Below, in pieces: positions 51,290 through 63,154 of a stretch of DNA of 64,000 nt. Positions within the stretch are counted from its first letter, which is position 1. Every line of letters starts with the position of its first letter. This DNA comes from Microvirga lupini (GTDB lineage Bacteria; Pseudomonadota; Alphaproteobacteria; Rhizobiales; Beijerinckiaceae): positions 897,875-961,874 of the forward strand of contig NZ_JACHWB010000001.1 of NCBI RefSeq assembly GCF_014191055.1. The letters run 5' to 3'. Both the position numbers and the translations under genes were made by a program. The notes below the pieces were generated by a model, which was not told the DNA's origin, did no database searches, and worked only from the letters and a program-made list of their open reading frames with translations.

Positions 51290-53809
51290 TTATAGTACGA
51301 ACCAGCCTTTCTGGAGGTCCAGCGCACCTTTCAGCCTGATCACGGCCTCGGCGGCCTTGTCGCTGTCGGTGTTGAGGTAAATGTAGGTTTCCTTCTTCGT
51401 CTTCTCGAAGCGCACCTGACCCGCTTTGGTGAATTCCTTCTCGCCGATGAAGGAGAACTTCTGGTCGCCTTTCTTTCCGATGCTTGCATCCATTGCCTTC
51501 AGATCGATGCGGTCACCCTTGCGGCCAGTAAAATCGATGATGATGTCGGCCTTGGAACGGGACGATGCCGTCTCCTTGTCGTCAAAGCTGAACACATCCC
51601 GTCCCGCACCGCCGGTGAGGCTGTCCTGGCCTGCGCCGCCGCTGAGACGGTCGTTGCCGAGGCCGGCCAGCAGCTTGTCCTTGCCACCTGCACCGGATAG
51701 CAGGTCATCGCCACCGAGACCGGACAACGTGTTCGTCGCGTTGTTGCCGAGAATCGTGTTGGCGGAACTGTTGCCGGTCAGATTGATCGCCCCGGCCGTT
51801 GGATCGGCCTCGATGCCTTCAATGGCGGAGGCTTCGTTAAGAATGAAGTTCGCCTTGATCTGAATGACGTCGAACCCGCCGCTCGCGCTACCGATGACAT
51901 GGTCCTGATCGGCGTTGACATAGGTATTGCGTCCGGCTCCGCCTTCGAGAATGTCGATGCCGCCGCCGCCATCGAGCGTATCGTCGCCATTGCCGCCGAT
52001 GAGGTGATCGCTTCCCTCCCCGCCGATCAGGTGATCGTTGCCTTCGCCGCCGACGAGGGTGTTGTTCGAACTATCGCCGATGAGAGTATCGCCAAAATTT
52101 GAACCAGTGAGATTCTGGATCGCTTGATAGGTGTCGCCGGCGGCCTCGCCGGTGTTAACGCCTGAGCTTTGAAGGCTGGCCGTCACGCGGCCGGCTGCCT
52201 CGGCATAGCTCGCGACGTTGATCCCGGTCCCTCCGTCGATGACATCCGCTCCCTCGCCGCCCATCAGGACATCGTCATCCTCGCCGCCGATGAGCGTGTC
52301 GGCCCCGCCTGCTCCCATAAGGAGATCGTCGCCAGCCCCACCTTGAAATTCGTGAGCGTCGTCGTTGCCGATCAACTGATCGTTGTGAGCGGACCCTACG
52401 ATGACTTCGATATTCTTGAAGGTATCGCCGGCGGCATGGCCGGCATTGAATTGCGGATGGGCCAGCAGGATGATGACGCCGCTCTCGGCAGCCTGGTAGG
52501 TTGCCGTATCTCGTCCGCCGAGCCCATCGATCAAACCTCTGACCTTCGTTCCGTCGAGGATGTTGTCGCCTGCATCTCCGATGAGCGTGTCCGGCACCGG
52601 AACAGGTCCGGGTGGCGGGTTTTCAGGGGTCGGCGGCGTGCCGAAAACTTGCGCGCGCGTGCTCAGGTCCTGATCCGTCCAGCTGACGACGAACCGGCCG
52701 TCCTTGAGGGCTGCGAGCGATGGATCGGTCTGGTTGCCGGCTGAGCTTCCCTTCGCAAGGAAGTCGTCGCCCCTGCGGCCGCCGTCGGCATTGAAAGTTG
52801 CAACGCGGATATCGTGATCCGTCCCTAGCCGCGACACGAATGCGATCACGAAACCGCCGTCGGAAAGAGCCTCGATGACCGGTGAGTGTTGATAGCCAGC
52901 CTTTGTCGTGTTGACGAGAATTTCGCCCGTCATCGGCTTTCCAAGTCCTGTGAAGATGCGTGCTTTGACGCAGCTGCCGGACCCGTCTGCCGCGGTGTTT
53001 TCATCCGTCCAGACGAAGACGACGTTCCCGTTCGATAGAGTGACCGCGGAAACCTGGTGCTGATCGCCATCGGTGGAAACGTTGACCCTGCCATGCTCAG
53101 AGATGTAGGTGTCGCGACCGTCCCTGTAAAAGTTCATATAGATGGATTTGCCTGATCCATCGGAATAGGACGATGTGTCCAGCACCGTTACAGCCTGGGC
53201 ATAGCCTCCGTTCTTCAGGCCGGTGACATCGCCTCCGGCAGACTTGTATTCCATGTCAATAGCGGCGAGGATGTTGAGGCTGCCGGTACTGCTGTAACGA
53301 TAAGCGAGATGGCGGGAGTCGAAGGAATTTTCGGCCCGGTCGTACCAGGCGATCATGAATTCGCCATTGGCCAGAGCCGTAAGCCGTGGGATTTCGTCGA
53401 CACCCGATCCAAGGATGCCTGCTCCAGAGAATGCTCCGCCAATCTTGGCGCCGTCAGATGTCAAGAGCTGAGCGGCGATGTCCGTTTCCTGAATTTCATA
53501 CTGTGTCCTGGGAATATTCGTCTTGTCCCACGCGACGAGAATCCTGCCATCAGTGAGGACCGTCACATCGGGGTTCCCGACCTTGGTATTCATCGTCGGG
53601 TCGGTGAGGGCAATCTCGCTGCCGCGCATCGTTCCATCGGCGTTGTAAATCTGGGCTTGGATCGATTCGCCGGTTGAGCCAAAGCGATGCCATACGGCGA
53701 TGAAACTGCCATCCTGCAGACCGACGATCTTCGTGTGCTGCTCTCTAAGGTAAACACCAGGGATTCCGTTGATTCTGAATTCGCTACCTGAACGGGCCGG
53801 TTGGGACAT
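51290..53809 (-). CDS. RTX-type calcium-binding secreted protein
   Basis: An 839-residue predicted type I secretion substrate. The N-terminal ~400 residues are propeller-like repeats of the G-x-F-x-V-A-W type (DGSFIAVWHR, DGRILVAWDK, NGEFMIAWYD, NGNVVFVWTD, DGRFVVSWTD). RTX nonapeptide blocks follow (GGEGNDHLIGGEGSDHLIGG type) and the shared C-terminal unit ends WFVL. There is no Sec signal. The ATG at 53809 is used. The protein is an extracellular matrix or adhesion candidate. Confidence 0.9.
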   Translation of the reverse strand: MSQPARSGSEFRINGIPGVYLREQHTKIVGLQDGSFIAVWHRFGSTGESIQAQIYNADGTMRGSEIALTDPTMNTKVGNPDVTVLTDGRILVAWDKTNIPRTQYEIQETDIAAQLLTSDGAKIGGAFSGAGILGSGVDEIPRLTALANGEFMIAWYDRAENSFDSRHLAYRYSSTGSLNILAAIDMEYKSAGGDVTGLKNGGYAQAVTVLDTSSYSDGSGKSIYMNFYRDGRDTYISEHGRVNVSTDGDQHQVSAVTLSNGNVVFVWTDENTAADGSGSCVKARIFTGLGKPMTGEILVNTTKAGYQHSPVIEALSDGGFVIAFVSRLGTDHDIRVATFNADGGRRGDDFLAKGSSAGNQTDPSLAALKDGRFVVSWTDQDLSTRAQVFGTPPTPENPPPGPVPVPDTLIGDAGDNILDGTKVRGLIDGLGGRDTATYQAAESGVIILLAHPQFNAGHAAGDTFKNIEVIVGSAHNDQLIGNDDAHEFQGGAGDDLLMGAGGADTLIGGEDDDVLMGGEGADVIDGGTGINVASYAEAAGRVTASLQSSGVNTGEAAGDTYQAIQNLTGSNFGDTLIGDSSNNTLVGGEGNDHLIGGEGSDHLIGGNGDDTLDGGGGIDILEGGAGRNTYVNADQDHVIGSASGGFDVIQIKANFILNEASAIEGIEADPTAGAINLTGNSSANTILGNNATNTLSGLGGDDLLSGAGGKDKLLAGLGNDRLSGGAGQDSLTGGAGRDVFSFDDKETASSRSKADIIIDFTGRKGDRIDLKAMDASIGKKGDQKFSFIGEKEFTKAGQVRFEKTKKETYIYLNTDSDKAAEAVIRLKGALDLQKGWFVL

Positions 53810-54069
53810 GGGAGAAATCCTTTGGATGTGCTCGAAGCAATAGGGATATTTTATAATATTGCATATATTGCTTTTTCCTTCCAAGACTCAACCGCGAGGC
53901 CATGGTGCATTCCATTGATCCGCACACGCTTTGGTTGCGAATTCGACAACCTTCGCCCGCAAGAGATGTCCGCAAAACCCACTTGCCATTCCGCAACGAC
54001 AGGCAGAGCATCGGGGTAACGCGTCCGTGAAGAGCGCGTCAGCAGCGGGGGCAGGGAGGATGAGATCCT

Positions 54070-56109
54070 ATGGCACCCAACGGCAGACTAGCGGCGGGCC
54101 CGCGATGCATTGCGATCGTCGGCCCGTTTCAGAGCGGCAAGACCACGCTTCTCGAGGCCATCCTGGAGCGGACCGGAGCTGTCTCGCGGGCAGGCCGCGT
54201 GGCGAGCGGGGACAGTGTGGGGGATGCGAGCGCCGAGGCCCGCGCCCATGCCATGAGCATCGAGCCCAATGTGGCCACCGTGAACTTCCTGGGCGAGAGC
54301 CTGACCTTCGTCGACTGCCCCGGCTCCACGGAATTCCTGCACGAAATGCGTAACATCACGCCCGTTTGCGATGCGGCGATCGTGGTCTGCGAGGCGGATG
54401 AGCGCAAGGTTCCGGCGCTCGAGATCATCCTGCGAGAGCTTGAGGAAGCCGACATTCCGCGCTTCCTGTTCATCAACAAAATCGACACCGCCACCCAGCG
54501 CATCCGCGAGACGCTCGCAATCCTGCAGGAAGCCTCGCGCACACCGCTGCTCCTGCGCCAGATCCCGCTCTGGAAGGACGGCATTGCCGTGGGGTTCATC
54601 GATCTCGCGCTCGAACGCGCCTTCATCTACCGCGAGCATGCGCCGAGCGAAGTCGTCGATCTGCCCGAGGGCGAATTGCCGCGCGAAAAGGAAGCACGGT
54701 TTGCGATGCTGGAGCGGCTGGCCGATTACGACGACGAACTCATGGAGGAGTTGATTTCGGAGATCGAGCCGCCGCGCGATCAGATCTTCGACGATCTGTC
54801 GAAGGAGCTGAGGGAGAGGCACGTGGTGCCGGCGCTCATCGGCTCGGCGGAGCGCGGCAATGGCGTCACGCGGCTTCTCAAGGCGTTGCGCCACGAGGCG
54901 CCGGGGCTTACGCAGACAAGGGCGCGGCTCGGCATTTCCGAAGAGGGCGCGCCGCTGGCGCAGGCCATGAAGACCCTGCACCAGGGGCAGGGCGGCAAGC
55001 TCTCCCTAGCCCGCGTCATGCGCGGCACCTTCCGCGAGGGTGACACGGTGGTGGGGTCCCGTGGCGGCGAGAGCCGGATCGGAAGCCTCCTGACCATGAT
55101 CGGCACCACCACGACCCGGAAAGGCGAGGCCGTCGCCGGCGACACGGTGGGCTTCGGTCGCCTTGATGGGATCGCCACCGGCGACAGCTTCGCGGCCAAC
55201 AAGACAAGGCCCGAGGCCATCCTGTCGGTGGCGCCGCCGGAGCCCGTCTATGCGATGGCCCTCAAGGTGAAGGACCGCAAGGACGATGTGCGCCTCTCAA
55301 GCGCCCTCGCCAAGATCACCGAGGAGGACCCGTCCCTCGTGGTGGAGACGCGGCCCGAGATGGGCGAGATCCGGCTCCACGGCCAGGGTGAGATGCATCT
55401 GCGGGTGGCGGTCGAAAAGCTCGCCTCGCGCTTCCAGGTGGGTGTCGAGACCGCCAAGCCCAAGGTGGCCTATTGCGAGACCATCAAGCTGCCGGCGGCC
55501 GCCCGGGGGCGGCACCGCAAGCAGACCGGCGGCCATGGCCAGTTCGGCGACGTGATGATCGAGATCAAGCCGCTGCCACGGGGCGAGGGCTTCGCCTTCC
55601 AAGACCAGATCACCGGCGGCGTGGTGCCGCGCCAGTATATCCCGTCCGTGGAGACGGGCGTGCGCGATGCGCTCAAATGCGGCCCGCTCGGCTTTCCCGT
55701 AGTGGATCTCGCCGTGACCCTGACGGACGGCTCCTACCACACGGTGGATTCCTCGGACGCCGCCTTCCAGGCCGCCGCCAGGCTGGCCCTGGCGGAGGCG
55801 CTGCCGAAGGCCAAGCCCGTGCTGCTGGAGCCTGTGCTGTCGGTGGAGATCACGATTCCCTCGGAGGCGCTCTCCAAGGCCACAGCCTTGGTGACCGGCA
55901 GAAGGGGGCAGATCCTCGGTTATGACGAGCGGCCCGGCTGGAACGGCTGGCAGGTTCTCAGCGCATCGATCCCGGAATCCGAGATCGGCGATCTCATCGT
56001 CGAGCTGCGCTCCGCGACAGCGGGCGTCGGAACCTTCTCGACCCGGTTCGACCACATGGCAGAACTGAGCGGCCGCCCGGCAGAGATGGTGCTGCAGAAG
56101 GCGCATTGA
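54070..56109 (+). CDS. EF-G-like translation GTPase (paralogue)
   Basis: A 679-residue protein with all EF-G domains. G1 is I-V-G-P-F-Q-S-G-K-T-T, G4 N-K-I-D. Domain IV has G-R-H-R-K-Q-T-G-G-H-G-Q-F-G-D. The G3 motif reads D-C-P-G-S in place of the canonical D-T-P-G-H, so the catalytic His is missing and GTP hydrolysis may be altered. It is not in a str operon, so it is a second, specialised EF-G-like protein rather than fusA. Bases 53810-54069 hold no supported gene. Confidence 0.85.
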   Translation: MAPNGRLAAGPRCIAIVGPFQSGKTTLLEAILERTGAVSRAGRVASGDSVGDASAEARAHAMSIEPNVATVNFLGESLTFVDCPGSTEFLHEMRNITPVCDAAIVVCEADERKVPALEIILRELEEADIPRFLFINKIDTATQRIRETLAILQEASRTPLLLRQIPLWKDGIAVGFIDLALERAFIYREHAPSEVVDLPEGELPREKEARFAMLERLADYDDELMEELISEIEPPRDQIFDDLSKELRERHVVPALIGSAERGNGVTRLLKALRHEAPGLTQTRARLGISEEGAPLAQAMKTLHQGQGGKLSLARVMRGTFREGDTVVGSRGGESRIGSLLTMIGTTTTRKGEAVAGDTVGFGRLDGIATGDSFAANKTRPEAILSVAPPEPVYAMALKVKDRKDDVRLSSALAKITEEDPSLVVETRPEMGEIRLHGQGEMHLRVAVEKLASRFQVGVETAKPKVAYCETIKLPAAARGRHRKQTGGHGQFGDVMIEIKPLPRGEGFAFQDQITGGVVPRQYIPSVETGVRDALKCGPLGFPVVDLAVTLTDGSYHTVDSSDAAFQAAARLALAEALPKAKPVLLEPVLSVEITIPSEALSKATALVTGRRGQILGYDERPGWNGWQVLSASIPESEIGDLIVELRSATAGVGTFSTRFDHMAELSGRPAEMVLQKAH

Positions 56110-56250
56110 TGGAGATCGGACCTGAACGATCCAAGGTGATCGTTCAGGTCTAAACTATTTCCATCGACAAAAGAGGTCTTCCGCGCCAAGTTACGCTTTG
56201 ACGGAGACGCCATCTCCCATGAAGCAAGATACGCCGCGAAGCGGAGGACG

Positions 56251-57990
56251 ATGATGAATGCCACGACCCCGGCGCCTGCCACCGCAGGCGCTCAGGACCT
56301 TTCTGAAACCCGCCCCTGGCTCAAATCCTATCCCGCAAGCGTCCCGCCGACGATCGATGAGGCCCGGATCGGCACGCTCAACGACATCTTCCGGGATGCG
56401 TTGACCCAATACCCGAACCGTCCGGCCGCCGAGAGCTTCGGCAAGCGCGTGACCTATGCCGAATTGGGGCGCCAAGCGGATGCCGTCGCTTCCTGGCTCC
56501 AGGCGCAGGGGCTGAGGAAGGGCGATCGGGTCGCCATCATGATGCCGAACGTGATGGCCTATCCGGCGGTCCTGTTCGGGGTTCTCATGGCCGGCGGCAC
56601 GGTGGTGAACGTCAACCCGCTCTACACCCCGCGCGAGCTGACCTATCAGCTCAACGATTCCGGCGCCCGCTTCCTCTTCGTGCTGGAGAACTTCGGCGCG
56701 ACGGTTCAGGAGGCACTGCCGGAGATCAAGCTGGATCGGATCGTCCTCGTGACGCCCGGCGATCTGCTCGGCCTGAAGGGCGCGATCGTCAATCTCGTCT
56801 CGCGTCATGTGAAGAAGGCCGTGAAGCCCTTCAGCCTGCCGCAGGCCGTCGCCTTTAAGGCTGTCATGGCCGAGGGAGCGCGCAAGAAGCCACAGCCGGT
56901 CACCGTTTCGCCGGATGACATCGCCTTCCTGCAATATACGGGCGGAACGACGGGGGTTGCGAAGGGGGCCACGCTGCTCCACCGCAACGTGACAGCCAAC
57001 GTCCTGCAGCTTGAGGCCTGGATGGCTCCGTTCTTCGGCGACAGGGAGGATCACGTGATGGTGACGGCACTGCCGCTCTATCACATCTTTGCCCTGACGG
57101 TGTGCGGCCTGCTGATGACGAAGCTGGGCGGCTGCCAGTTGCTGATCGCCAACCCGCGCGACATTCCGGGCTTCGTCAAGACCCTGCAGAAGAGCCGGAT
57201 CACGCTCATGTCCGGCCTGAACACCCTCTACAATGCCCTGGCCCACGCGCCGGGCATCGAGAAGGTGGATTTCTCGCAGCTGGTGCTTGCCGTCTCAGGC
57301 GGCATGGCGACCCAGGAGGCCGTGGCCAAGAAGTGGAAGCAGGTGACCGGACAGCCGATCGTCGAAGGATACGGCCTTTCTGAGACCTCGCCCGTGGTTT
57401 GCGCCAACCGCCTCGACATCGAGGAGTTCACCGGCACCATCGGCTATCCGCTGCCCTCGACGGAGGTCTCCGTGCGCGGCAGCGATGGCTCCGACTTGCC
57501 TCCCGGTGAGCGGGGCGAGCTGTGCGTGAAGGGTCCGCAGGTGATGGCGGGATATTGGAATCGGCCCGACGAGACCGCGAAGGTCATGACTCCGGATGGC
57601 TGGTTCCGCACCGGAGACGTGGCGATCGTCCTGCCCGACGGTCAGGTCAAGATCGTGGACCGCATGAAGGACATGGTCCTCGTCTCAGGCTTCAACGTCT
57701 ATCCGAACGAGGTCGAGGACGTGCTCGCCAAGCATCCTGGCGTCATGGAATCGGCGGTCATCGGCCTGCCCGACGAGCACTCGGGCGAGGCGGTGGTGGC
57801 CTATGTGGTTCGCAAGGACCCAAACCTCACGGCCGACGAGCTGCGCCAGTTCTGCCGGGAGCAGATGACCGGCTACAAGGTGCCACGTCGGATCGAATTC
57901 CGGGAGACGCTGCCGAAGACCAATGTGGGCAAGGTTCTGCGCCGTGCCTTGAAGGAGGAGGTGGAGCAGTCCCACGTTCGCTGGAACTGA
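56251..57990 (+). CDS. fadD: long-chain fatty acid-CoA ligase
   Basis: A 579-residue ANL-superfamily enzyme that activates fatty acids through acyl-AMP. Key motifs are the P-loop Y-T-G-G-T-T-G-V-A-K-G-A near residue 230, Y-G-L-S-E-T-S-P-V, and the hinge D-R-M-K-D-M-V-L-V-S-G-F-N-V-Y-P-N-E. The catalytic Lys lies in the final P-K-T-N-V-G-K-V-L-R-R. It starts at 56251 or 56254. Confidence 0.92.
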   Translation: MMNATTPAPATAGAQDLSETRPWLKSYPASVPPTIDEARIGTLNDIFRDALTQYPNRPAAESFGKRVTYAELGRQADAVASWLQAQGLRKGDRVAIMMPNVMAYPAVLFGVLMAGGTVVNVNPLYTPRELTYQLNDSGARFLFVLENFGATVQEALPEIKLDRIVLVTPGDLLGLKGAIVNLVSRHVKKAVKPFSLPQAVAFKAVMAEGARKKPQPVTVSPDDIAFLQYTGGTTGVAKGATLLHRNVTANVLQLEAWMAPFFGDREDHVMVTALPLYHIFALTVCGLLMTKLGGCQLLIANPRDIPGFVKTLQKSRITLMSGLNTLYNALAHAPGIEKVDFSQLVLAVSGGMATQEAVAKKWKQVTGQPIVEGYGLSETSPVVCANRLDIEEFTGTIGYPLPSTEVSVRGSDGSDLPPGERGELCVKGPQVMAGYWNRPDETAKVMTPDGWFRTGDVAIVLPDGQVKIVDRMKDMVLVSGFNVYPNEVEDVLAKHPGVMESAVIGLPDEHSGEAVVAYVVRKDPNLTADELRQFCREQMTGYKVPRRIEFRETLPKTNVGKVLRRALKEEVEQSHVRWN

Positions 57991-58010
57991 CGGCAGACAC
58001 GCTTGAAAAG

Positions 58011-58035
58011 AAAAAAGCCGGGCCAAAGGCCCGGC
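58011..58035 (-). terminator. rho-independent terminator
   Basis: GCCGGGCC-AAA-GGCCCGGC. The A-run at 58011-58016 gives a T-run for minus-strand transcripts from the LysR gene. The stem also follows fadD. Confidence 0.8.
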
Positions 58036-58267
58036 GAAAGTAGAGGTCCGACAAATAAGTCAAAACCTTCCAGAGGGAACGGCCGACACGGCAGCGCCGG
58101 GAGGAAGAAAGCGATGCCGCGTTGAAATCAGCCACCGCTCATATCGGCCGCATCATGCCTCTTTGCAATGCAACATGCCTCATGAAAGGGCTGCAAGGAA
58201 CGCATGGCTCCTGTCATAGGGGTGACAAAGTTCAACGAGCCATCGAGCTTGGCCGGAACGAAACCGG

Positions 58268-59158
58268 TTAGAAGGTCCAGCGCTGGGCCTTGGAGATCAG
58301 GAAATCGCGGAAGGCCTGGACGCGCGCGACGGATCGCATCTCCTCGGCATAGACCAGATAGCTGTCGAGGGAGGGCATCTCCACATCGCGCAGGATCTGG
58401 ACGAGATCCGGGTTGCCCACCACGGCATAATCCGGCAGCACCGCGATGCCGGCGCCGGTCTCGACGGCCAGCTTCAGGGCCGTGATGTTGTTGACAACAT
58501 AATGGTACTGGCGCGGCTCGCGTCCCTCGCGTCCGGCCGTAGCCAGCCAGTGCACGGCCATGAGGTAGGAGGGCTGCTGGCCGCCGAAGGACACGATCCG
58601 GTGCTCGTCCAGATCCTCCAGGGTCTTGGGCTCGCCGAACCGCTTGATGTAGTCGGCCGAGGCATAGACGTGGAAGTGGATGGTGAAGAGACGCCGCTGG
58701 ATCAGGTCGGGCTGCGCCGGGCGGCGCAGGCGGATGGCGACATCCGCCTCGCGCATGGCGAGATCGAGTTCCTCGTTGGACAGGATCAGCTCGACCCGGA
58801 CATCCGGGTAGAGATCCAGGAATTCCGCGATGCGTTGCGCCAGCCAGATCGACCCGAGGCCGACGGTGGTGGTCACCTTCAGCTCGCCCGAGGGGCGTTC
58901 GCTGGTCTCGACGAGGCGGGCCTTCGTGGTCTCGAGCCGCATGCGCATGTCGCGCGCGGCCCGGAACAGGAGGTCGCCCTGCTCGGTGAGGATCAGGCCT
59001 CTGGCATGACGGTGGAACAGCGGGGCCTTCAGTTCGCGCTCAAGCGCGCTGATCTGGCGGCTGACGGCGGACTGGCTCAGGCCCAGATCGTCACCGGCGC
59101 GCGTGAAGCTGCCCGCTTCCGCGACGGTGTAAAAAATCCGGATCTTGTCCCAATCCAC
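58268..59158 (-). CDS. LysR-family transcriptional regulator
   Basis: A 296-residue LysR regulator starting with GTG. The HTH lies at residues 1-60 (FYTVAEAGSFTRAGDDLGLSQSAVSRQISALE). A co-inducer-binding domain follows. It is on the same strand as trxB, an arrangement kept in other rhizobial genomes, so a thiol or redox link is possible but unproved. A RIME-like repeat lies just upstream. Confidence 0.92.
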   Translation of the reverse strand: MDWDKIRIFYTVAEAGSFTRAGDDLGLSQSAVSRQISALERELKAPLFHRHARGLILTEQGDLLFRAARDMRMRLETTKARLVETSERPSGELKVTTTVGLGSIWLAQRIAEFLDLYPDVRVELILSNEELDLAMREADVAIRLRRPAQPDLIQRRLFTIHFHVYASADYIKRFGEPKTLEDLDEHRIVSFGGQQPSYLMAVHWLATAGREGREPRQYHYVVNNITALKLAVETGAGIAVLPDYAVVGNPDLVQILRDVEMPSLDSYLVYAEEMRSVARVQAFRDFLISKAQRWTF

Positions 59159-59168
59159 GGCATTCCCC

Positions 59169-59285
59169 TACAGCATCGGACCCAAAAGTGGATTGCACTT
59201 TTGGGATCGGATCCGATGCTTCCTTCTTGGATAAAAGCATCGTTGACGCGGAAAACCGGATCCACTTTTCCGCACGATGCCCTAA
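59169..59285. repeat. RIME-like intergenic repeat, copy B
   Basis: Close match to 13767-13884, between the LysR and trxB genes. Inverted AAAAGTGGAT/ATCCACTTTT ends can form a stem. Confidence 0.8.
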
Positions 59286-59386
59286 GCCTCGCATGTTCCT
59301 GATGCAAGGCAGCCTCTATCTCTTATGAGCTGCGGGCTCGATGCAACAGGAAATCGGCCAGAGGGCTAAAGGGTTGTTAACAAATC

Positions 59387-61362
<1,976 letters not shown>

Positions 61363-61536
61363 TCGATCAATGAGCCTGTGGAGTTCATGAAGTTCGTTGC
61401 GACTTAATCGCCCGTCCTCCTTGTGCGGATCCTTTATACGGTCTAGTCAGCCAAGACGAGATTTTTTGACCTGATCTTGCATGATCCGGACGACAGGCCG
61501 GTTTTCGCCCGTCCCGACCATGCCTACGGAGTTACC

Positions 61537-62022
61537 GTGCGCGGACGCCTCGATTCCATCGACTGGGCCATTCTGAAAGAGCTTCAGGCCGACGGCAGCA
61601 TCACCAATGTGGAACTCGCCCGCCGGGTCGGCCTGTCGGCTCCCCCTTGCCTGCGCCGGGTGCGGGCGCTGGAGAGCGCCGGCATCATCAAGGCCTACCG
61701 GGCGATCCTGGATCCGAAGAACCTCGGCTTCGAGATCGTTTGCTTCGCCATGGTGCAGCTCGACATCCAGGGCAAGAAGGAGCTGCAGGAGTTCCAGCAG
61801 CGGGTGAAGGACTGGTCCATGGTCCGCGAGTGCTGGACGCTGTCGGGCGACATCGACTTCATCATGAAATGCGTTGCCCCGAACCTCGCCTCCTTTCAGG
61901 GCCTCGTGTCCGAACTGACCAGCTTGCCGAACGTGCGCAACGTCCGCACGGCGCTCACCCTCGACCTCATCAAGGACGAGCCTCTGGTGCCGATCGAGGA
62001 CGTGGCGGCTGTCGAAGGCTGA
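61537..62022 (+). CDS. Lrp/AsnC family transcriptional regulator
   Basis: A 161-residue regulator. The GTG at 61537 has GGAG 5 bases upstream and gives the family N-terminus L-D-S-I-D-W-A-I-L-K-E-L-Q. The HTH is at about residues 20-50. The C-terminal RAM domain binds amino acids (W-T-L-S-G-D-I-D-F-I). It is divergent from the ELM1-family/trxB genes. Confidence 0.92.
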   Translation: MRGRLDSIDWAILKELQADGSITNVELARRVGLSAPPCLRRVRALESAGIIKAYRAILDPKNLGFEIVCFAMVQLDIQGKKELQEFQQRVKDWSMVRECWTLSGDIDFIMKCVAPNLASFQGLVSELTSLPNVRNVRTALTLDLIKDEPLVPIEDVAAVEG

Positions 62023-62033
62023 GTAGCCGCGAC

Positions 62034-62537
62034 TTAGATCTGCCGCCTGAGCCAGCGGACCCAATGCTGGGTCACAGCGACGGTGCGGCCCTGCTCGTTG
62101 GGAGCGACGCTGGGGGCATGGGCGCTGAGCGCGGCCAGCATCGGGTGCCGTGCGAAGATCTCGCCCCGGCGGCCGACAGCCAAGGCTTCGCCTTCCACCG
62201 TATCGTCTCCCCCACCGTCACCGCCGCGCCAGCGGGAGCCGCCACTCCCTCCAGGGAAGGGAGTCAAGTAAACGCTGGTCAGCCGGACGACGAGCCGCGG
62301 GCCTCGCGGGTCCAGTCTGTCGGCGAAGGAACGCTGCAACTCGTCGAGCGCGGCAGCTCCCACGAAATCGGCATAGGGCCCGAGACCCTTGGCCTTCAGG
62401 ACGTCCACATCCACCGCGAAGGAGGAGAACGCTTGAGGGAAGCCCTGCGCTTGAGCAGGCACGGAAAAACCTGCGCCGGCGAGGCCGGCACAGGCGAGGG
62501 CTTTCAGAAGAGAGCGGCGGGAGAGAGGGGACGTCAT
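62034..62537 (-). CDS. Tat-exported hypothetical protein
   Basis: A 167-residue protein with a twin-arginine signal (S-R-R-S-L-L-K, then a hydrophobic stretch and cleavage near VPAQA). The mature part includes a Gly-rich loop (GGSGGSRWRGGDGGG). Family not recognised. It starts 34 bases after greA and probably shares its transcript. Confidence 0.7.
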   Translation of the reverse strand: MTSPLSRRSLLKALACAGLAGAGFSVPAQAQGFPQAFSSFAVDVDVLKAKGLGPYADFVGAAALDELQRSFADRLDPRGPRLVVRLTSVYLTPFPGGSGGSRWRGGDGGGDDTVEGEALAVGRRGEIFARHPMLAALSAHAPSVAPNEQGRTVAVTQHWVRWLRRQI

Positions 62538-62571
62538 CGGATGTCTCACTGTTGAAGCCCCCTTCTTCGCA

Positions 62572-63048
62572 TCAGGCGCCGAACTGGACGCCGACAACCT
62601 CATAGGATTTGCCGCCGCCGGGGGTCGAAACCTCGACCGTGTCACCGATGGTCTTGCCCATCAGGGCGCGGGCGATGGGGGAGGCGACCGAGACGCGGCC
62701 CGAGCGCACGTCGGCTTCGGGCTCACCCACGATCTGATAGGTTTTCTCCTCCTCGGTGTCCTCGTCGACGAGCTTCACGGTGGCGCCGAACTTGATCCGG
62801 TCGCCCGACAGTTTGGCGATGTCGATCACCTCGGCACGGGAGATCAGGCTCTCAAGCTCAAGGATCCGGCCTTCGTTGAGGGATTGGGCTTCCTTGGCGG
62901 CATGGTATTCGGCGTTTTCCGACAGGTCGCCAAGCGCGCGGGCTTCGGCAATCGCCTGGATGATCCGGGGGCGTTCCACCTGCTGCCGCTGCTTGAGCTC
63001 TTCCTCGAGCGCCGCAAAACCCTTGATCGTCAGAGGGACCTTGTCCAT
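62572..63048 (-). CDS. greA: transcription elongation factor GreA
   Basis: A 158-residue factor that rescues backtracked RNA polymerase. The N-terminal coiled coil has the tip G-D-L-S-E-N-A-E-Y, and the C-terminal FKBP-like domain contains [10 protein letters not shown]. The ATG at 63048 is the standard start. It follows carB, as in many alphaproteobacteria. Confidence 0.97.
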   Translation of the reverse strand: MDKVPLTIKGFAALEEELKQRQQVERPRIIQAIAEARALGDLSENAEYHAAKEAQSLNEGRILELESLISRAEVIDIAKLSGDRIKFGATVKLVDEDTEEEKTYQIVGEPEADVRSGRVSVASPIARALMGKTIGDTVEVSTPGGGKSYEVVGVQFGA

Positions 63049-63154
63049 CGTTTGTCTCGTCCAAAAAGAGGTACGAGGCCGCTGTTGCCAGCGCCCTCGC
63101 ATGTCAACGAAAACTTACCAGAAGCTTCGCAGTTCCAATGTGAGGCCGGATGCC

